DNA of 64,000 bases from Streptomyces sp. CGMCC 4.7035 (GCF_031583065.1 NZ_CP134053.1:2852001-2916000); one strand, 5' to 3'; shown: positions 43,530 to 52,612, numbered from the stretch's first letter. Notes: generated by a model from the sequence alone, not told the origin. A program made the numbers and translations.

Positions 43530-45116
43530 TCATTCGACCGCCGCGCCTCCCGACAGGCGCACCTCTTCGCTGTCGAGGGCGGCCTGCAGACGGCGCAGTA
43601 CGGTGTCGTCGATCCGGCGCTCGTCGCGGAGCCGGACGACGGTGGCGCGTTTGTGCGCGATGAGGGTGAGGCGCAGTGCGAGGTAGTCCTGGTGCTGAAG
43701 CACCGCGGGGTCGTCATGGGCGCCCGCACTCCTCGCCCGGACGGACGCCAGGTGGGCCTCGTACTCCTGCCGAAGCCACTCGGCGATCTTCGGATCGCTC
43801 CGCAGGTCGGCGGCGAGCTGGGGCATTGCCTTGATCGCCTCTTCGATGGCGGTGGTCTCGGCGAGGTCGTGTTCCTCGTCGACCGAGGTGTCGGGTGGCA
43901 GCTGCGCCCAGCGCACCGCCACCGGCAGCAGAAGTCCCTGCACGACCAGGGTGACGAGGATGACGCCGGAGGTGACGAAGACGATGAAGCTGCGGTCGGG
44001 GAACGGCTCGCCGGAGTCGAGGGTCTGCGGCACCGAGAGCACCATGGCGAGCGAGACCGCGCCTCGGAAGCCGGCCAGCCCGTTGACGACACGGGTGCGG
44101 TGACCGACTCGGAGCGTGCGTTGCTGGGGGCGGCGGTCGAGGGCGCGGACCAGGTAGGTGGAGGCGTACAGGAACGCGAAGCGCACGGCGACGAGCACCA
44201 CGCAGATGGCACCCACCGCGATCAGCGCGTCCCGGAGATCGGCGCGGCCCAGGTCGCGGACCGCGTACTGCAGTTCCACCCCCACCAGGACGAACAGCGC
44301 ACCGTTGATGATGAAGGTGGCCAGCGGCCAGAACGCCAGTGCCTGCGTGCGGTGTTCGGCCTGGATGATGCGCGGGGCGACCTGGGACATGATCAGCCCG
44401 CTGACGACCACCGCGAGAACACCGGAAGCCTCGACCAGTTCGGCCAGTAGATACGCGGTGAAGGGCGCCAGAATCATGACCAGGTTGCCCAGCAGCGGAT
44501 CGGTCAGGCGGCGCCGCAGGTTCATGTTGACCCACGCGACCACCACCCCGACCAGGGCCCCGCCGCCGTAGGCGAGCAGGAACAGCCCTCCGACGTGCGG
44601 GACGCTCAGGTGTTCCTCGCCGACCGTGATGCCGATGGCGAGACCGTAGACGACCAGGGCCGTACCGTCGTTGACCAGGCTCTCCGCGCGCAGGATGGTG
44701 ACCTGACGGCGTGGCAGGGCGCGGGCGAGGACGCCGACCGCGGTCGCGTCGGTGGGTGCCATGGCCGCGCCGAGCACCCAGGCCGGCCCCCACGGCAGCC
44801 CGAGGGCGTGCCCGGTTGCGGCGACGGCCCAGGCGGTGAGGATGACGAGCACGGTGCTCAGCTGCAGGATGCCGCGCAGGTTGGTGCGGATCTCCCGCAG
44901 GGAGGTGGTCAGGCTCTCCCAGTACAGCAGCACCGGAAGGAAGAGCAACAGCACTACCTCCGGTGGCAGTTGCGCCTCCCGCACTGCCGGGATGAATCCC
45001 AGCAGCACACCCGTCAAGAGCAGGACGACGGGCGGGGCGATGCCGAGGCGCTGTCCCACGACGTTGCCCACCAGCACGGCCACGCCCAGGACCACGACGA
45101 GTTCGAGACCGAGCAC
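43530..45116 (-). CDS. CPA1-family Na+/H+ antiporter
   Basis: 528 aa with about 12 helices followed by a 125-residue cytoplasmic tail. Family motifs: LLLFLPVLLYWESLTTSLRE near residue 55, the ion-binding APTDATAVGVLARALP (Asp) and AESLVNDGTALVVYGLAIG (Asn-Asp) near 150-165, and GFRGAVSLAMVLSVP near 350. The tail has EEAIKAMPQLAADLRSDPKI and a long helical region. GTG 45116 with AGGAGA about 11 bases upstream. It should exchange protons for Na+ and keep pH or salt balance. Confidence 0.87.
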   Translation of the reverse strand: MLGLELVVVLGVAVLVGNVVGQRLGIAPPVVLLLTGVLLGFIPAVREAQLPPEVVLLLFLPVLLYWESLTTSLREIRTNLRGILQLSTVLVILTAWAVAATGHALGLPWGPAWVLGAAMAPTDATAVGVLARALPRRQVTILRAESLVNDGTALVVYGLAIGITVGEEHLSVPHVGGLFLLAYGGGALVGVVVAWVNMNLRRRLTDPLLGNLVMILAPFTAYLLAELVEASGVLAVVVSGLIMSQVAPRIIQAEHRTQALAFWPLATFIINGALFVLVGVELQYAVRDLGRADLRDALIAVGAICVVLVAVRFAFLYASTYLVRALDRRPQQRTLRVGHRTRVVNGLAGFRGAVSLAMVLSVPQTLDSGEPFPDRSFIVFVTSGVILVTLVVQGLLLPVAVRWAQLPPDTSVDEEHDLAETTAIEEAIKAMPQLAADLRSDPKIAEWLRQEYEAHLASVRARSAGAHDDPAVLQHQDYLALRLTLIAHKRATVVRLRDERRIDDTVLRRLQAALDSEEVRLSGGAAVE

Positions 45117-45138
45117 GGTGGTTCTTGTCTCCTGTAGG

Positions 45139-45510
45139 TCAGCGCGGTACGAGCTTCAGGGTCGTGTCCCGCGAGGCCACCATGGGATCGATGTAACTGG
45201 CGCCGTAGCGGCCGTACTTGGTGCGGTAGGCGGTGTCGATACGGTCGTTGACGCCGGGGTCGGTGACCTCGACGAGGGTGACGTCCTTGTCGACGCCGCC
45301 GGAGCGGATACGGCCCTCGTGGCTGGCCCGGGCCGCCCGGTACCAGGCGCCGGCGCTGCCGCGGAAGGAGCGGACGTAGAGGTCGTCGCCGTCGCGGACG
45401 ACCCAGATCGGCACGGGTGTGCGCGGCGTTCCGTCGCTGCGCGAGGGGGTCATCTGAAGTTCCTCGGCGGACTCGATCCGGGTCAGTTCGTCGTTCGTCC
45501 AGGTCGTCAT
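45139..45510 (-). CDS. DUF2255-family protein
   Basis: 123 aa. The pattern MTTWTNDELTRIESAEELQM, RTPVPIWVVRDGDDLYVRSF, RGSAGAWYRAARASHEGRIR and VTLVEVTDPGVNDRIDTAYR is characteristic of DUF2255, related in fold to split-barrel F420/FMN-binding proteins. GGAGG lies 7 bases before ATG 45510. It sits between the 45600 dehydrogenase and the antiporter on the same strand, 89 bases after the dehydrogenase stop, so probably expressed with it. Function unknown. Confidence 0.75.
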   Translation of the reverse strand: MTTWTNDELTRIESAEELQMTPSRSDGTPRTPVPIWVVRDGDDLYVRSFRGSAGAWYRAARASHEGRIRSGGVDKDVTLVEVTDPGVNDRIDTAYRTKYGRYGASYIDPMVASRDTTLKLVPR

Positions 45511-45599
45511 GGGCTTGCCTCCTTTACGACCGTGCGGCGGGGTGTGCCCTCGTGGGCGTGAGCGCGGCCGGCGCAGCTCACGCCCACGAGGCGATCGGG

Positions 45600-46616
45600 T
45601 CAGGGCGTGAGGAGGGTCTTGATGGCGCGGCGTTCGTCCATCGCCTTGTAGCCCTCGGCGACCTGCTCCAGGGGCAGGGTGAGGTCGAAGACCTTGCCCG
45701 GGTTGATGTGGCCGGACAGCACGCGGTCGATCAGGTCGGGCAGGTAGCGGCGCACCGGGGCCGGGCCGCCGCGCAGGCCGACCTGGGAGAAGAACAGTTC
45801 CTGGCCGTCGACGGCCACCTCGTGCGGGACGCCGACGAAGCCGACGTTGCCGCCGGGGCGGGCGGAGTGCAGGGCCTGGCTCATGGACTGGGAGGTGCCG
45901 ACGCACTCCAGGACGGAGTCGGCGCCGATGCCGCCGGTGAGGTCCTTGATGCGGGCGATGCCGTCTTCGCCACGTTCGCTGACGATGTCGGTGGCGCCGA
46001 ACTCCAGGGCGAGCTTCTGCCGGGACTCGTGGCGGGACATGGCGATGATCCGCTCCGCGCCGAGTTCCTTCGCGGCGATGACACCGCACAGGCCGACGGC
46101 TCCGTCACCGACCACGACGGCCGTCGAGCCGGGCTTGACCTCGGCGGCGAGGGCCGCGTACCAGCCGGTGCCCATCACGTCGGACACGGCCAGCAGGCTC
46201 GGCACCAACTCGTCGGACGGGTGCTCGTCGGTGGCGACGAGGGTGCCGTGGGCGTTGGGGATGCGCACGTACTCGGCCTGGCAGGTGCTCATGAACTCGC
46301 GGTTCAGGCAGGAGGACTGCCAGCCCTTCCGGCAGTTGGCACAGGTGTTGTCGGAGGTGGCGAAGGAGCCGACCACGAACTGGCCGGGCTTGACGTTGGA
46401 GACCTCGCTGCCGACTTCCTCGACGATGCCGACGTACTCGTGACCCATCGGGTGCGGGTCGCCGACCGGCTCCAGGCCGCGGTACGGCCACAGGTCCGAG
46501 CCGCAGACACAGGTGGCGACGGTGCGGATGATCGCGTCGGTCGGGTTGACGATCTTGGGCTCGGGGGCGTCCTCCACCCGGATGTCACCGGGGGCGTGGA
46601 TCACGGTTGCGCGCAT
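45600..46616 (-). CDS. zinc-dependent alcohol dehydrogenase family protein
   Basis: 338 aa. Catalytic zinc: CVCGSDLWPYRG and GHEYVGIVEEVG. Structural zinc Cys: CANCRKGWQSSC with a Cys upstream. Cofactor fold: AVVVGDGAVGLCGVIAAKEL near residue 170. It resembles alcohol/threonine dehydrogenase-like enzymes next to XRE regulators in Streptomyces. AGGAG precedes ATG 46616. It is divergent from the XRE gene at 46852, which is probably its regulator. Confidence 0.85.
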   Translation of the reverse strand: MRATVIHAPGDIRVEDAPEPKIVNPTDAIIRTVATCVCGSDLWPYRGLEPVGDPHPMGHEYVGIVEEVGSEVSNVKPGQFVVGSFATSDNTCANCRKGWQSSCLNREFMSTCQAEYVRIPNAHGTLVATDEHPSDELVPSLLAVSDVMGTGWYAALAAEVKPGSTAVVVGDGAVGLCGVIAAKELGAERIIAMSRHESRQKLALEFGATDIVSERGEDGIARIKDLTGGIGADSVLECVGTSQSMSQALHSARPGGNVGFVGVPHEVAVDGQELFFSQVGLRGGPAPVRRYLPDLIDRVLSGHINPGKVFDLTLPLEQVAEGYKAMDERRAIKTLLTP

Positions 46617-46796
46617 GTCTTTTCTCCTGAAGCGTTTCTCGGGCAGCGGTGTCAGCCGGACGTGCCGGATTCGTCGACGATGGCCATAAGGGTGCACAGA
46701 AGCGCCGACGGCCTGTGAAAACAATTGCCGGTCTCTGACTCTGTCACCGCCCGCAGGACCCGTACAGAGGAGAATTCCACCCTGGGAGAGAGGCAT

Positions 46797-46818
46797 CCAG
46801 GGATAAAACCTTCCTACC
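46797..46818. promoter_or_regulatory. conserved box before XRE regulator 1
   Basis: CCAGGGATAAAACCTTCCTA, continuing CC, ends 34 bases before ATG 46852 and about 180 bases from the divergent 46616 start. It differs from the box at 47737-47758 at only two positions. It is one of eight related boxes. Confidence 0.6.
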
Positions 46819-46851
46819 CAGCCGAGTGGCGGACAGCGCAGACTGGCCAGT

Positions 46852-47709
46852 ATGAACAGCAGTGCGCACCGTCAGGAGCTGGGCCAATTCCTGAAGGCCC
46901 GCCGGGCCGAGCTCAGCCCCCGCACGGTCGGTCTGCCCGAAACCGACCGGCGCCGGCGCGTGGCCGGCCTGCGCCGGGACGAGGTGGCCATGCTGGCCGC
47001 CATCAGCACCAATTACTACACCCGCCTGGAGCAGGGTCGCCTGACCCCCTCCACGTCCGTGCTGTCCGAGCTCGTCCGGGTCCTGCACCTGAGTGACGCC
47101 CAGCGGGATCAGCTGTTCGAGCTGGCCGGAAAGGAGGCCGGTCGGGCGCGACGGCGGGCCCCGCAGAAGGCGCACCCCCGGCTGCGTACCGTGCTGAACG
47201 AGCTCAGCGTGGCCCCCGGGGTGATCCTGGGCCGGCACCTGGACATCCTGGCGTGGAACCCGATGGCCGCTGCCCTGTTCGGCACCGATTTCGCGAAGGT
47301 CTCCCAGCAGCAGCGCAACTACGTCCGGCAGCTCTTCACCGACCCGGCCATGAGAACGCTGTACGCCGACTGGGAGGACTCCGCCCGCAACGCCGTGGCC
47401 GTGCTGCGGCAGCAGGCCGCGGCCTGTCCCGACGACCGGAGACTGGCCGACCTCGTTGGCGAGCTGTCAGTGCTGGACGATCAGTTCTGCCAGTGGTGGG
47501 GAGGCCGCCCCGTGGTGCCCCGGACCGGCGGCACCAAGGTGTTCAACCACCCGGTCGCCGGTGAACTCTCCCTCGCTTGGGACGCCCTCACCTGCGTGGC
47601 CGACCCCGATCAGCAGCTGATCATCTGGAGCGCCGAACCCGAATCACGTACGTACGAGGGCCTGCGCTTCCTTTCCTCCTGGGCGGCGAACCCCGCCATG
47701 AATTCGTAA
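46852..47709 (+). CDS. XRE-family regulator with MmyB-like ligand-binding domain (1 of 3)
   Basis: 285 aa. The helix-turn-helix is at about residues 10-75 (LGQFLKARRAELSPRTVGLP, RRRVAGLRRDEVAMLAAIST, NYYTRLEQGRLTP). The C-terminal MmyB-like domain (about 105-280) has the family signatures LDILAWNPMAAALFG, QRNYVRQLFTDPAM, ADWEDSARNAVA, WGGRPV and LAWDALTCVADPDQQLIIW. MmyB-type regulators have a PAS-like pocket and usually control adjacent dehydrogenases. It is divergent from 45600-46616 and followed by the flavodoxin operon. Confidence 0.9.
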   Translation: MNSSAHRQELGQFLKARRAELSPRTVGLPETDRRRRVAGLRRDEVAMLAAISTNYYTRLEQGRLTPSTSVLSELVRVLHLSDAQRDQLFELAGKEAGRARRRAPQKAHPRLRTVLNELSVAPGVILGRHLDILAWNPMAAALFGTDFAKVSQQQRNYVRQLFTDPAMRTLYADWEDSARNAVAVLRQQAAACPDDRRLADLVGELSVLDDQFCQWWGGRPVVPRTGGTKVFNHPVAGELSLAWDALTCVADPDQQLIIWSAEPESRTYEGLRFLSSWAANPAMNS

Positions 47710-47736
47710 AGCCAGCAGGTGATTCCCGGCGTAAAG

Positions 47737-47758
47737 CCAGGGACAAATCCTTCCTACC
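47737..47758 (+). promoter_or_regulatory. conserved box before the flavodoxin operon
   Basis: CCAGGGACAAATCCTTCCTA, continuing CC, ends 84 bases before ATG 47842 and starts 28 bases after the stop of XRE regulator 1. Together with the 46797 box it defines the best match pair. Confidence 0.6.
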
Positions 47759-47841
47759 TTCGCTGTTGAATTCCGTGCCATGCTTCCAGAGCACGGTTCA
47801 TGCAATCCCTTTCGAGATTCTTTTCGAGGAGCAATACCCCC

Positions 47842-48441
47842 ATGTCCTCCACTCTCCGCCCCACGGTCGCCGTGGCTTTCCATTCCGGCTACGGCCACAC
47901 CGCCGTCATAGCCGAGGCCGTGGCGCGCGGTGCCGCGGAAGCCGGTGCCGAGGTGATCTCCATTCCCGTGGACACGATCACCGACGAGCAGTGGGCGCAG
48001 CTGGACGCCGCCGACGCGATCATCTTCGGTGCCCCCACCTACATGGGCACCGCCTCTGCCGCCTTCCACACCTTCGCGGAGGCGAGCAGCAAGCGCTGGT
48101 TCACCCAGACCTGGGTGGACAAGATCGCCGCCGGCTTCACCAACTCCGGTGCCAAGAACGGCGACAAGTCCTCCACCCTGGGCTACTTCTTCACCATGGC
48201 CGCCCAGCACGGCATGCACTGGGTCAGCCTGGGTGTGCAGCCGGGCTGGGCCTCCACCGAGGGCAGCGAGGACGACATCAACCGTCTGGGCTACTTCGTC
48301 GGTGCCGGTGCCCAGACCCCGACCGATGCCGGTCCGGAGGCCGTCCACAAGTCGGACATCGCCACCGCCGAGGGCCTCGGCGCCCGCGTCGCGCAGCAGA
48401 CCGCCTTCTTCCGCGCCGGCCGCGCCGCTCTCGCCGCCTGA
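47842..48441 (+). CDS. flavodoxin-fold NAD(P)H oxidoreductase (WrbA-like)
   Basis: 199 aa. The FMN phosphate loop AVAFHSGYGHTAVIAEAVAR is at residues 9-28. GAPTYMGTASAAFHTFAEA near 70 and the YFFTMAAQHGMHWVSLGVQP segment near 115-135 are typical of NAD(P)H:quinone oxidoreductases. It should reduce quinones by two electrons, so avoiding semiquinone. GAGGA precedes ATG 47842. First gene of a unit with SnoaL-like, DJ-1-like and MoaF-like genes. Confidence 0.85.
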   Translation: MSSTLRPTVAVAFHSGYGHTAVIAEAVARGAAEAGAEVISIPVDTITDEQWAQLDAADAIIFGAPTYMGTASAAFHTFAEASSKRWFTQTWVDKIAAGFTNSGAKNGDKSSTLGYFFTMAAQHGMHWVSLGVQPGWASTEGSEDDINRLGYFVGAGAQTPTDAGPEAVHKSDIATAEGLGARVAQQTAFFRAGRAALAA

Positions 48442-48486
48442 ACCCGAGAACCTCACCCGCAGCCTGACCCGTAAAGGAGCAGCCCC

Positions 48487-48876
48487 ATGTCCGACTCCCC
48501 GAACCTCGCTCTCGTCCGCCGTCTCTACGACTCCGGCATGGCCCCGGACGTCGTCGCCGAGGTCATCGACCCCGACATCGTCTGGGACATCACCCCCGGC
48601 TTCCCCTACGGCGGCGTCTACAAGACCTGGGCCAGCGCCGGCGCCGACTTCTTCGGCCGGCTCGCGCCGCGCTTCACCTCCTTCGGCGCGGTGGCCGAGG
48701 AGTTCTACGACGCCGGTGAGCACGTGTTCGTCCGCGGTCACTACCACGCCGTGTCCAAGTCCGGCGCGGAGTCGGACGCCCGCTTCATCCACCTGTGGAC
48801 GGTCCGCGACGGCAAGCTCACCCACCTGATCCAGGCCGCCGACAGCCACGTCGTCCAGCAGGCCGCGAACAACTGA
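48487..48876 (+). CDS. SnoaL-like / NTF2-fold protein
   Basis: 129 aa. The NTF2-like alpha+beta pattern is visible: LVRRLYDSGMAPDVVAEVID, DIVWDITPGFPYGGVYKT, EFYDAGEHVFVRGHYHAVSK and FIHLWTVRDGKLTHLIQAAD. The family includes isomerases, cyclases and limonene epoxide hydrolase-like enzymes. AAAGGAG precedes ATG 48487. It sits 45 bases after the flavodoxin gene. Catalytic role unknown; in this setting a detoxification role is plausible. Confidence 0.8.
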   Translation: MSDSPNLALVRRLYDSGMAPDVVAEVIDPDIVWDITPGFPYGGVYKTWASAGADFFGRLAPRFTSFGAVAEEFYDAGEHVFVRGHYHAVSKSGAESDARFIHLWTVRDGKLTHLIQAADSHVVQQAANN

Positions 48877-48905
48877 CCGCCCGCACTCACACCTGGGAGC
48901 ACCCC

Positions 48906-49607
48906 ATGGCGAAGATCCTCTTCCTCATCACCGCCGCCGACCACTGGACCCTGGCCGACGGCTTCGAGCAGCCGGCCGGCTTCTGGGCCGAGGAGGCCAT
49001 CGGCCCGTACGGCGTCTTCAAGGAGGCCGGCTACGAGATCGCCGCGGCCACCCCGGGCGGCATGCCGCCGACCCCCGACGCACTCAGCCTCACCCCGGAC
49101 TTCAACGGCGGCGAGGAGGGCGCCGAGCGGATGAAGACCGCCCTGCGCGAGGCCACCGAACTGGCGAACCCCATCCGTATCGAGGACGTGAACATCGACG
49201 ACTACGACGCCGTGTTCGTCCCCGGCGGCTGGGGCCCGATGGAGGACCTGTCCGACGACCCCGCGGCCGGCAAGCTGCTGAGCGACTGGCTCGCCTCCGG
49301 CAAGCTTGTGACGCTGGTGTGCCACGGCCCGGCCGCGCTGCTGTCCACCGTGGACGCCGACGGCAAGTCCCCGTTCTCCGGCTACCGCCTGACCGGTCTG
49401 TCGAACTCCGAGGAGATCCAGAACGGCCTCGCGGACCGGGCGAAGTGGCTGCTTGAGGACCGTCTCGTCTCGGACGTCGGCGCGGACTACCACAAGGGCG
49501 AGGAGAACTTCGCCCCCCACCTCGAAGTGGACCGCAACCTCATCACCGGCCAGAACCCCGCCTCGGCCGTCCCGCTCGCCCAGGAAGTCGTCAAGACCCT
49601 CGGCTGA
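48906..49607 (+). CDS. DJ-1/PfpI-family protein (glyoxalase III/amidotransferase-like)
   Basis: 233 aa. The nucleophile elbow is LVTLVCHGPAALLS with Cys139, preceded by DAVFVPGGWGPMEDLSDDP; the third element is DYHKGEENFAPHLEVDRNLI. Length and motifs match the Hsp31/HchA-like branch, which hydrates methylglyoxal and repairs glycated groups. ATG 48906 is preferred, GGGAG upstream. It is third in the flavodoxin unit and fits an electrophile-defence role. Confidence 0.85.
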   Translation: MAKILFLITAADHWTLADGFEQPAGFWAEEAIGPYGVFKEAGYEIAAATPGGMPPTPDALSLTPDFNGGEEGAERMKTALREATELANPIRIEDVNIDDYDAVFVPGGWGPMEDLSDDPAAGKLLSDWLASGKLVTLVCHGPAALLSTVDADGKSPFSGYRLTGLSNSEEIQNGLADRAKWLLEDRLVSDVGADYHKGEENFAPHLEVDRNLITGQNPASAVPLAQEVVKTLG

Positions 49608-49655
49608 CGACACCCCGCACCACCGCTCACAGGCTCAAGGAAAGAGGTAGTACCG

Positions 49656-49994
49656 ATGGACAGCAACGCGACTCTCCCCAGCGTGGGCCAGACCTGGCTC
49701 GCGGACCTCGGCCCCGACACCCCGCTCGGCCACTTCACGGTGGAGATCACCTTCGACTCGGCGACCCAGGTCAGCTTCGAGGTGACCGGTGGCGCCATCA
49801 AGGGCCGTAAGCAGACGATGGAGTACACCACCACCCAGCTCCGCGACGGCCTGTTCGTCGTCCGCTGGACCGAGCCCGACGCGGGTGACCACGTCACTCA
49901 CATCGAGGACTACACCGAGGGCACCTGCATGGCCAGCTCGGTCATCGGTGGCGAGTTCGTCCAGCTCCACGGGAAGTGGACCCGCGTCCGCTGA
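49656..49994 (+). CDS. MoaF-like calycin-fold protein
   Basis: 112 aa. The sequence runs TLPSVGQTWLADLGPDTPLG, FTVEITFDSATQVSFEVTGG, QTMEYTTTQLRDGLFVVRWT, HVTHIEDYTEGTCMASSVIG and ends FVQLHGKWTRVR. The beta-rich, lipocalin-like pattern and the VxWTEPDxGDHVxHIED segment are typical of MoaF-related small proteins. GGAAAGAGG precedes ATG 49656. Fourth gene of the unit, then XRE regulator 2. Ligand unknown. Confidence 0.75.
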   Translation: MDSNATLPSVGQTWLADLGPDTPLGHFTVEITFDSATQVSFEVTGGAIKGRKQTMEYTTTQLRDGLFVVRWTEPDAGDHVTHIEDYTEGTCMASSVIGGEFVQLHGKWTRVR

Positions 49995-50031
49995 TCCCAC
50001 AGGGCAGCGCGCTTCTCGACGGTGAGGACTT

Positions 50032-50079
50032 CCAGGGACAAATCTCTCCCCCTGACAACACCGCTTTCCGGTGTCAGGG
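50032..50079 (+). promoter_or_regulatory. conserved box and hairpin before XRE regulator 2
   Basis: CCAGGGACAAATCTCTCCCC at 50032-50051 resembles the boxes at 46797 and 47737. It runs into a hairpin whose stem is CCCTGAC at 50050-50056 and GTCAGGG at 50073-50079 with an inner ACCG/CGGT. The hairpin ends 7 bases before ATG 50087, where it could bury the ribosome binding site or be an operator. Confidence 0.55.
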
Positions 50080-50086
50080 TGATGGC

Positions 50087-50956
50087 ATGAACCGCGATCC
50101 TCACCGCCACGATCTGGGGGAATTCCTCAAGGCGCGCCGTGCCGAGCTCGACCCGGCCGCCGTCGGCCTGCCCGACGGCGGCTCGCGTCGCGTCGCGGGC
50201 CTGCGCCGTGAGGAGGTCGCCGTACTGGCGGCCATCAGCACCGACTACTACGCCCGCCTCGAACAGGGCCGTATCCAGCCGTCGCCGTCGGTGCTGGAGT
50301 CCCTGGCCCGGGTGCTGCGCCTGGACGAGGATCAGCGCGCCTACCTGTACGAGCTCGCGGCCAAGGACGAATTCCGCCCGCCCCGCCGGCAGCCGCGCCT
50401 CAAGGCGCAGCCGCAGTTGCAGCGCATGCTCGACGACATGGCGCACACCCCCGCGTTCGTGATCGGTCCGCGCACCGAGATCGTCGCCTGGAACGCCATG
50501 GGCGCCGCCCTGATCACCGACTTCGGCAAGATCCCGGAGAAGCAGCGGTACTACATCAGGCTGCTCATCACGGACCCCGCGATGCGCGAGCTGTACGCGG
50601 ACTGGGAGGGCGTCACCCGGCTGGCGATCGCCCAGATGCGGATGCACAACGCCAACAACCCCGGGGATACGCAGCTCGCCACCCTGGTGGGCGAGCTCTC
50701 GGTCCGGGACGAGCAGTTCCGCCAGTGGTGGGGCGCCCACCACGTCGCCGTCCGGGACACCGGGACCAAGCACCTGCGCCACCCCGTCGTCGGCGACCTG
50801 CACCTCGACTGGAACGCCGTCACCTGGGCCGCCGATCCCGACCTGGCGATCATCGTCTGGACCGCCGAAACCGGCACCCCGACCCACGACAGCCTGCGCA
50901 TGCTGGCCTCCTGGGCGGCGGACCCGAGCCACTCGACCAGCGACAGCTCCGCCTGA
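50087..50956 (+). CDS. XRE-family regulator with MmyB-like ligand-binding domain (2 of 3)
   Basis: 289 aa, same layout as regulator 1: LGEFLKARRAELDPAAVGLP, SRRVAGLRREEVAVLAAIST, DYYARLEQGRIQP for the DNA-binding part, and TEIVAWNAMGAALITDFGKI, QRYYIRLLITDPAM, ADWEGVTRLAIAQMRM, WWGAHHVAVRD for the MmyB-like domain. GGTGTCAGGG... before ATG 50087 gives a poor binding site that overlaps a hairpin. It follows the flavodoxin unit and precedes the exporter at 51191. It may regulate both. Confidence 0.9.
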   Translation: MNRDPHRHDLGEFLKARRAELDPAAVGLPDGGSRRVAGLRREEVAVLAAISTDYYARLEQGRIQPSPSVLESLARVLRLDEDQRAYLYELAAKDEFRPPRRQPRLKAQPQLQRMLDDMAHTPAFVIGPRTEIVAWNAMGAALITDFGKIPEKQRYYIRLLITDPAMRELYADWEGVTRLAIAQMRMHNANNPGDTQLATLVGELSVRDEQFRQWWGAHHVAVRDTGTKHLRHPVVGDLHLDWNAVTWAADPDLAIIVWTAETGTPTHDSLRMLASWAADPSHSTSDSSA

Positions 50957-50980
50957 CCGTCGCCCCAGGTATTCCCTCCA

Positions 50981-51002
50981 AAGGGGGAGCCTTTCCTCCT
51001 AC
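50981..51002 (+). promoter_or_regulatory. conserved box before the MFS exporter
   Basis: AAGGGGGAGCCTTTCCTCCT, continuing AC, lies about 190 bases before ATG 51191. It shares the purine-AAT-TCCTnCCT form of the other boxes, though weaker than the 46797/47737 pair. Confidence 0.45.
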
Positions 51003-51190
51003 GCGCCCGGCGCCTAGGAAGAGGCTCTCCCTTTTTCGTGTACGGCTCTCCTGGCACGCTCGTCATGAGGCCCACCGCGCTGCGCGTCCCCGCCCCGGTC
51101 CGGCCTTCTTCCCACCGACAGAACCGGTTTCCTCAGCGCCGAGGCGTCCGACCTGCCTGCTCATCCGCCAGGAAAGAGATCCACCTCCCC

Positions 51191-52612
51191 ATGTCCCTGA
51201 CCCAGTCCCGCCCCGGGACGCTCTCCTCGGCCGTCCCCGAACCGCGCTGGACCCCCCGCCTTTGGGCCGTCCTCGCCGTGCTGTGCCTCGTGCTGTTCCT
51301 CGACGGCCTCGACGTCTCCATGGTCGGCGTCGCCCTGCCCTCCATCGGCCACGACCTCGGCATGGCCACCGGCTCACTGCAGTGGATCATCAACGGCTAC
51401 GTCCTCGGCTACGGCGGCCTGATGCTGCTCGGCGGCCGCACCGCCGACCTGCTCGGACGCCGCCGCGTCTTCCTCGTCGCGCTGGCCGTCTTCGCCGCCG
51501 CCTCGCTGCTCGGCGGCCTCGTCGACAGCGGCACGCTGCTGATCGCCACCCGCTTCGTCAAGGGCGTGGCCGCCGCCTTCACCGCGCCCGCCGGCCTGTC
51601 GATCCTCACCACGACGTTCCCGGAGGGCCCGCAGCGCAACCGGGCGCTGTCGGTCTTCAGCCTCTTCGGCGCCCTGGGCTACTCCTCGGGCCTGATCCTG
51701 GGCGGTCTGCTCACCGGGATCGGCTGGCGCTGGACCTTCCTCATGCCGGTCCCGCTCGCCCTGCTCGCGCTGGTCGTCGGCCTGATTCTGATCCCGCGCG
51801 ACCGCCGCACCGAGACCGGCGGCCAGGACCCGGCCGGGGCGGTCACCCTCACCGCGGGCATGCTGCTCGCCGTGTACGCCGTGGTCACCGCCCCGCAGAC
51901 GGGCTGGGCCTCCGGGGCGACCCTCGCAGCCTTCGGCGTCGCCGCCCTGCTGCTGCTCGCCTTCGTCCTGATCGAGCAGCGGGTCCGGCACCCGCTGGTC
52001 CGCTTCGGCATCCTGCGCAAGGCCACCACGGTCCGGGCCAACCTCAGCATCGTCGCGCTGATGGGCTCCTACCTCAGCTTCCAGTTCATGATGACGCTGT
52101 TCCTGCAGGACGGGCTCGGCTGGTCGCCCCTGCGCATGGCCTTCGCGCTGCTGCCGGTCGGCCTGATCGTCGCCGTCGGCTCGCCCCTCACCGGACGGCT
52201 CGTCAATCGCTTCGGCACAGCACCGCTCATCATCACCTCGATGACCTCGCTGACCCTCGGCTACGTCTGGTTCCTGGCGACGGCCGGCTCCTCACCCGAC
52301 TACCTCACCGCCATGCTCCCGGCCCTGCTGCTCCTCGGCGGCGGCTTCGCATTCGGCTACAGCGCCATCATGGCCCAGGCCACCGAAGGCATCGACGACT
52401 CCGAACAGGGCCTCGCCTCCGGCCTGGTACAGACCTCCGGCCAGGTCGGCGCCGCCCTCGTCCTCGCCGTACTCACCGCCGTGATCGCCCAAGCCGGCGA
52501 CAGCGGCGGCGACTTCACCGCCTACCGGCCCGGCCTGAACCTGGTCACCGGCGTAGCCGCGATCGGGTTGCTCCTGAACCTGGTCCCCGCGCTGCGTCTG
52601 CGGCGGCGCTGA
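51191..52612 (+). CDS. MFS exporter, DHA2 (14-TM) family
   Basis: 473 aa with about 14 helices. LDGLDVSMVGVALPSIGHDL is the first-helix motif, GGRTADLLGRRRVFLVALAV the loop motif A, and FSLFGALGYSSGLILGGLLT the antiporter motif C region. It should export hydrophobic compounds with protons. AGGAAAGAG lies upstream of ATG 51191. It is separate in sequence from the exporter at 22539. A terminator hairpin follows. Confidence 0.87.
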   Translation: MSLTQSRPGTLSSAVPEPRWTPRLWAVLAVLCLVLFLDGLDVSMVGVALPSIGHDLGMATGSLQWIINGYVLGYGGLMLLGGRTADLLGRRRVFLVALAVFAAASLLGGLVDSGTLLIATRFVKGVAAAFTAPAGLSILTTTFPEGPQRNRALSVFSLFGALGYSSGLILGGLLTGIGWRWTFLMPVPLALLALVVGLILIPRDRRTETGGQDPAGAVTLTAGMLLAVYAVVTAPQTGWASGATLAAFGVAALLLLAFVLIEQRVRHPLVRFGILRKATTVRANLSIVALMGSYLSFQFMMTLFLQDGLGWSPLRMAFALLPVGLIVAVGSPLTGRLVNRFGTAPLIITSMTSLTLGYVWFLATAGSSPDYLTAMLPALLLLGGGFAFGYSAIMAQATEGIDDSEQGLASGLVQTSGQVGAALVLAVLTAVIAQAGDSGGDFTAYRPGLNLVTGVAAIGLLLNLVPALRLRRR

